A stretch of DNA of 9,402 nt, taken from NCBI GenBank assembly GCA_964644465.1, contig CAZXVU010000082.1, positions 1-9,402 on the forward strand. Reading direction: 5' to 3'. Of the stretch, positions 6,801 to 9,402 are shown piece after piece. The DNA is from CAZXVU01 sp964644465. GTDB lineage: Bacteria; Chlamydiota; Chlamydiia; Chlamydiales; SM23-39. Positions within the stretch are counted from its first letter, which is position 1. Each line of letters begins with the position of its first letter. The notes beneath the pieces are model-generated. The model was not told the DNA's origin and ran no database searches. It was given only the letters and a program-made list of their open reading frames with translations. Both the position numbers and the translations under genes were made by a program.

Positions 6801-9402
6801 TTTTCATCTCCACAGGAGGCGACCTCAACATCGGCACCGCTGCGTCGCCCATTTTGACGAATGACATCACGCAGATCGGATCGTTTCCTTCAGGAACTTT
6901 GACGGGGGGAATCCTCGAGATCCTCGTGAACGGCAATTTCAATGCATTCACCAACGTCGCAACAAACAATCCGGTGTTCATCGGATTTATCGCACCGGCC
7001 GCAGTCGCAACGGCCAACACCTACATAGCGGTCAAAGGAAATATGACCTTGACTCCTATGGCGCCCAATTCCCGTCCGATCCAAATCAGGACTCCTGGCG
7101 ACGTCGATGTCGCCGTCCAGGGAGATATCGACGCAACGGGCGGCACGAACGTTGCAACCAGTTTCATCTCGACGCAAAACGGAACGAACGGCCATGTCCG
7201 CATTTTCGGTGGAGGCCATGTCCATTCGATTCTCAACGGCGCCTCGATTTTCTTTTTCGGCAGCAGCGCGCCTGTCCTCGGCGCCTCTCTCGACGTCGAG
7301 GCGGGGAAAGATCTGATCATCCGAAACGGCTTTTCGACTACCAACGGCGACGTCACGATGGCCAGCGGGCAAGCCTTTCCTGCGGGGGATCTGTGGACCG
7401 TTGCCAACAACCAGCTCGCCTCCATTTGCCGCACTGCGACCACCCCTCTAAACCCCTCCGCTTGCATCACCGGAGGAACGGCTTTCTGCATCACAGTGCC
7501 AGTTGCATTGGCCACTTCAGCATTAGTCACCCCTACGCCCTGCTCTGCTTTGACTTTCCCTAATCCCGCGAGCTTTGTTACAACCAACGGGAACTTATCT
7601 ATCTTAGCCACTTGCAGCACTGGATGTGCAAATCCCATCATAGTCGGCGCAGGAGGATTCATCACCATACCAGCTAGCGTCGGAAGCGTTCGGATCATCG
7701 GATTTTCCGACATCACCCTCAACCAGACTCTTACGACAACTGGCGTCTTCACCACCGGTAAGGCTGTTGAGTTAAGCTGCTGCAATACGCTGACAGTTTC
7801 TCCCGGCAGGACGATCAATGCAAATGCCGCTGTGCCAGCGTTCCCTGCGGAGATTACCCTTACGTCGGATTCCGATAATTCCGGAGCTGGGGATCTCTTG
7901 CTGCAAGCCAGTGTGACGAATTTAAACATAAACGGGCCCATTAATTTGACAGCCGGGTCGGGCGCTGCCGCAGGAACTTCCTCGATCAATCAATCAGGCG
8001 GAGTCATTTTTTCAACAGGAGGCGCCGTCAACGCGAATGCATTCCAAGACATCGCTTTTTCAGGGGGATCTCCAACATCCGTGATCACAGGCGGCGGCGT
8101 TTTAACTGCGGCGGCCAAAATCGGCACGATCTCGATCGACGAGAATATTCTTACGGGAGGAGGCTCCGCCAATTTTACAGCCGGAACCGACATCCTCGTC
8201 AATCCTCCGGGAGGGACGAGCATAAACGGTGGGAGCGTGGCGACAGCGGGGGGTGCTCTCACGATGTCGGCGAAAAACAACATCACAGTGAACGGGGACG
8301 CGACTTCTCTTTCGACTGCTAACGGAAATATGAACATCACGGCTGACTCCGACAACAGCGGAGCGGGCAACTTGACGATCAATCAGACGATCGACTCCGC
8401 CAATGGCGCTATCAATCTGACCGCGGGATTTGGCGGAGCGGCAGGAACCAGCTCGATCAATCAAACGGGCGGCTCGATCATATCTACCGGCGGCAATGTC
8501 ACAGCGAAAGCGCTCCAAGATGTCACGTTCTCAGGTGCTCTTACCTCTGTTACCACAGGGGGAGGCACTCTCGTCTCTACAGCCAAAAACGGGACGATCA
8601 CCATCGATGAAGACATCCTCACGACAATGGGCGCTGTGGGAGGCTCTGCCGCGTTCACAGCGGGCCTCGACATCATCCTCAATCCCCCTGGCATGGGAGG
8701 AAGCATTTTCGGAGGAAGAGTCTCTACGAATAGCGGCGATCTAACCTTGACGGCCAATCGCAACATCACCGTGAACGGTGATATTCTCTCCCTTCAGACG
8801 ACTTCAGGCAACATCCTTGTCGATGCCGACGCCGACAATACCGGATTCGGCGCGCTCACCGTGGAAGAGACGATTACCTCCACAACAGGAAACATTTGCC
8901 TCGAATCGGGATCGGGGACATTCGGATGCAGCCAGAATAACTGCAATTCCGGACTGATCTCCGGTTTCCCCTTCGGATTCTGCCTGGTCAATATCACTGG
9001 CCGCGGAGCCGCAACCTCGACATCAGGCGCCATTACCGTCGTCTCGGCCACCCTCATTGCCGTCGATGGACTATCTCCCAGCATCTCGACAGCCGGCCCC
9101 ATTGCTTTGACAGCGGGGTTTGGAGATATCCTCGTGAACCAGCAAATCATCTCTTCGGGGAGCAAGATCGTCACTTTTGCCGGAGGCAGCACTACTTTAA
9201 CACAGACTGGCGCACTCCCTCTGATCCACGCAGCTGGAGAAATCAGGATGATTTCGGGCCTCGACATGACCTTGAATCCCAATACAGCCATCTTATCGGA
9301 CTTTCCCGGCGATGAGGTTACCCTGATTGTGGACAATATCCATCCCACACAAATGACGCCACCTTTCCCCGCCTCTGTATCGGGAAGCTTTACGATGCTT
9401 GC
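3899..9402 (+). CDS. Giant TPS exoprotein (filamentous haemagglutinin-like), 3' end outside window
   Basis: A single frame of 1834 complete codons with no stop to the window edge; read codon by codon, it is intact. It predicts a secreted surface adhesin-like protein of the two-partner secretion (type Vb) pathway: Sec export, then passage through a TpsB pore. A short signal peptide (residues 1-20) ends ALVA-NP; its core carries an Arg (R15). The TPS/haemagg_act domain follows: VVVGDASF (27-34), FIQP (67-70), N78-R-V, N84-P-S-Q, I101-NPNGILVG and GSFIASSLDL. It closes with GGFVEVSS (308-315) and GTLLLDP (335-341). The rest is Gly/Thr/Asn/Ile-rich beta-helix sequence ('GNITV', 'GDITL' repeats) with three distinct repeat families, and 23 Cys codons after the signal peptide, unusual for TPS substrates. 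GC content is clearly higher than in upstream genes. No TpsB partner gene is in the window. Family is firm; adhesin function is inferred, and ligand is unknown. Confidence 0.93.
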   Translation, partial: MKFRNGSAICFILARYALVANPQSPAVVVGDASFEIRSPELLEIIASDRSIIEWKDFCIEAGETTRFIQPDTNSAVLNRVVMDNPSQLMGRLESNGQVLLINPNGILVGKDAQINTGSFIASSLDLNQELYLSKGSLQFSGEGNSIENRGAIAAKGDLFLIGPQVVNVGSIEGKAAGLLATRAVSLGDAIRTNWADADAIFSLPEKPTHAKHEGKIAAEEIWILGDFIEVGKSVTDARGGGSILIGGDFQGNNPLIRNSIQVWVSPEAVIDASAHEMGNGGRIVAWGDYGNLFHGQVFACGGALGGNGGFVEVSSPGILDFDGRVSAQAPFGKVGTLLLDPTTITLTAGTTCASFTGCPVSVASGTTLACNVDIGTIQANLANCDVLVDATIGGGGGPGNITVAAPVTIPAGANAGSLTLKAASSITINAGGPISIAAGAPGSLKMTANLAYFQNGIITNNSANSSVSITTATGNVNINNAINFTAAGSTGNLNITATVGLVSQTGAISLPTGTSKITVTAGSSITLNGPVTSSAGDVSYTAATTFTSNAVGTITLNAAATGNLTLQGNGVTSGGAINNNSPISSVTITSPTNNVNINALVHFNAAAAAGNLTISAPLGTVTQASAGTITYTGTGSMLISGSSLSLSGTASWSSTGDMTLNSTGNIAIGSLFLNQNTGRAIAIAPTPSMITVQNTGVVGFAAFGSQDGLTIIGDPALPRCGVGGRSRPNVNVIGGNPGNVCIGYLYTTLVANTATGPIDVTCGNLAVTGQIAPSVGFGEASVGHQAPDIGGLNVLVTTPTATITVDASGSITLDSGNGNGYGHIGHGGHVVNNTAPANSIQGDICVSAIGDIILQTTPNVAQPGVGTFATIGHLNGNSLLTAGNITVQSGGNITFSNFASAAGGNQHVLLIGHTGPNTTPGDLNGNINVLCTGNLTFVQSQATPTRNEFVIGHLIPSLVGVTNVNSNIFISTGGDLNIGTAASPILTNDITQIGSFPSGTLTGGILEILVNGNFNAFTNVATNNPVFIGFIAPAAVATANTYIAVKGNMTLTPMAPNSRPIQIRTPGDVDVAVQGDIDATGGTNVATSFISTQNGTNGHVRIFGGGHVHSILNGASIFFFGSSAPVLGASLDVEAGKDLIIRNGFSTTNGDVTMASGQAFPAGDLWTVANNQLASICRTATTPLNPSACITGGTAFCITVPVALATSALVTPTPCSALTFPNPASFVTTNGNLSILATCSTGCANPIIVGAGGFITIPASVGSVRIIGFSDITLNQTLTTTGVFTTGKAVELSCCNTLTVSPGRTINANAAVPAFPAEITLTSDSDNSGAGDLLLQASVTNLNINGPINLTAGSGAAAGTSSINQSGGVIFSTGGAVNANAFQDIAFSGGSPTSVITGGGVLTAAAKIGTISIDENILTGGGSANFTAGTDILVNPPGGTSINGGSVATAGGALTMSAKNNITVNGDATSLSTANGNMNITADSDNSGAGNLTINQTIDSANGAINLTAGFGGAAGTSSINQTGGSIISTGGNVTAKALQDVTFSGALTSVTTGGGTLVSTAKNGTITIDEDILTTMGAVGGSAAFTAGLDIILNPPGMGGSIFGGRVSTNSGDLTLTANRNITVNGDILSLQTTSGNILVDADADNTGFGALTVEETITSTTGNICLESGSGTFGCSQNNCNSGLISGFPFGFCLVNITGRGAATSTSGAITVVSATLIAVDGLSPSISTAGPIALTAGFGDILVNQQIISSGSKIVTFAGGSTTLTQTGALPLIHAAGEIRMISGLDMTLNPNTAILSDFPGDEVTLIVDNIHPTQMTPPFPASVSGSFTML
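5222..5935 (+). repeat. Two diverged ~120-codon repeats in the exoprotein
   Basis: Unit A (about 5222-5578) and unit B (about 5582-5935) align over their length with few gaps. Shared blocks are 'ITNNSANSSVSIT' against 'INNNSPISSVTIT', 'NVNINNAINF' against 'NVNINALVHF', and 'GNLNITATVGLVSQ' against 'GNLTISAPLGTVTQ'. The offset is 357-360 bases. Identity at protein level is moderate, so the duplication is old. Confidence 0.7.
6122..6988 (+). repeat. IG[H/Y/F] motif ladder, ~40-codon period
   Basis: Ile/Val-Gly-His or a near variant recurs with the first residue at 6122 (IGY), 6242 (VGH), 6368 (IGH), 6509 (IGH), 6629 (IGH), 6749 (IGH), 6875 (IGS) and 6980 (IGF). Spacings are 40, 42, 47, 40, 40, 42 and 35 codons. 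Each interval contains a 'G[ND][IL].[VF]' beta-strand segment. 'IGHGG' motifs recur in large haemagglutinin-like proteins as I recall; the variants at the ends suggest decay of the ladder. Confidence 0.65.
7862..8827 (+). repeat. Two ~160-codon tandem repeats plus the start of a third
   Basis: Unit 1 (about 7862-8338) and unit 2 (about 8339-8821) share 'DSDNSGAG', 'INLTAG', 'AAGTSSINQ', 'STGG', 'TSV.TGGG', 'GTI.IDE.IL', 'NPPG' and 'NITVNGD' in the same order. The D-[SA]-D-N anchor falls at 7868, 8345 and 8828, spacings of 159 and 161 codons. A third copy begins at 8828 and loses similarity within about 30 codons. Unit 2 has short insertions relative to unit 1. Confidence 0.8.

Noticed and set aside
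6118..8820. CRISPR-like or non-coding repeat array
   Set aside because: The repeats are diverged, multiples of three, and kept in one open frame; they are protein repeats, not identical spaced direct repeats.
4777..9348. Many antisense ORFs of 70-322 codons on the minus strand across the large gene
   Set aside because: They are dense in Val/Pro/Ala or Arg/Asp, overlap one another, lack start signals and recognisable motifs, and mirror the low-complexity codons of the continuous plus-strand exoprotein frame. The third-position pattern supports the plus-strand frame only.

Overview
The window suggests a Gram-negative bacterium, most likely an environmental chlamydia-like organism (Parachlamydiales type). 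This rests on the style of the very large two-partner-secretion (TPS) exoprotein, whose mature start 'NPQSPAVVVGDASF', 'FIQP', 'INPNGI' and 'GTLLLDP' segments resemble chlamydial haemagglutinin-like proteins as I remember them, and on the small AT-rich accessory genes beside it. It is an inference; no rRNA or other taxonomic marker is present.

Region 1 (1-1458, AT-rich, + strand): a DUF5662-like His-rich protein, then a tight two-gene unit with a 4-base ATGA overlap. Its first gene looks like a small BECR-fold (barnase/EndoU/colicin E5-D/RelE) nuclease and its second like a DUF2283-like protein with a basic tail. This is a candidate toxin-antitoxin pair.

Region 2 (1459-3710): a class D (OXA-type) beta-lactamase on the minus strand, divergent from a GNAT-like acetyltransferase whose 3' end overlaps tail-to-tail by 21 bases with an NAD-dependent extended SDR (epimerase/dehydratase-like) on the minus strand. 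The beta-lactamase has a promoter -10 box and ribosome site that favour a GTG start 20 codons inside the longest ORF, and carries RTG in place of the usual KTG motif.

Region 3 (3711-3898): a 188-base divergent intergenic region with a promoter for the SDR gene overlapped by an inverted repeat. It also holds a 13-codon ORF with a good ribosome site, one base out of frame with the next gene.

Region 4 (3899-9402, markedly GC-richer): one uninterrupted reading frame of 1834 complete codons, from a GTG start to the edge of the window without a stop. It encodes a signal peptide, a TPS (haemagg_act) domain and then a long beta-helix-type repeat region with three different nested repeat families (about 120 codons, about 40 codons and about 160 codons). 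All other ORFs in this interval, including antisense ones up to 322 codons, are shadows. A TpsB (FhaC/ShlB-type) partner is expected elsewhere but is not in the window.
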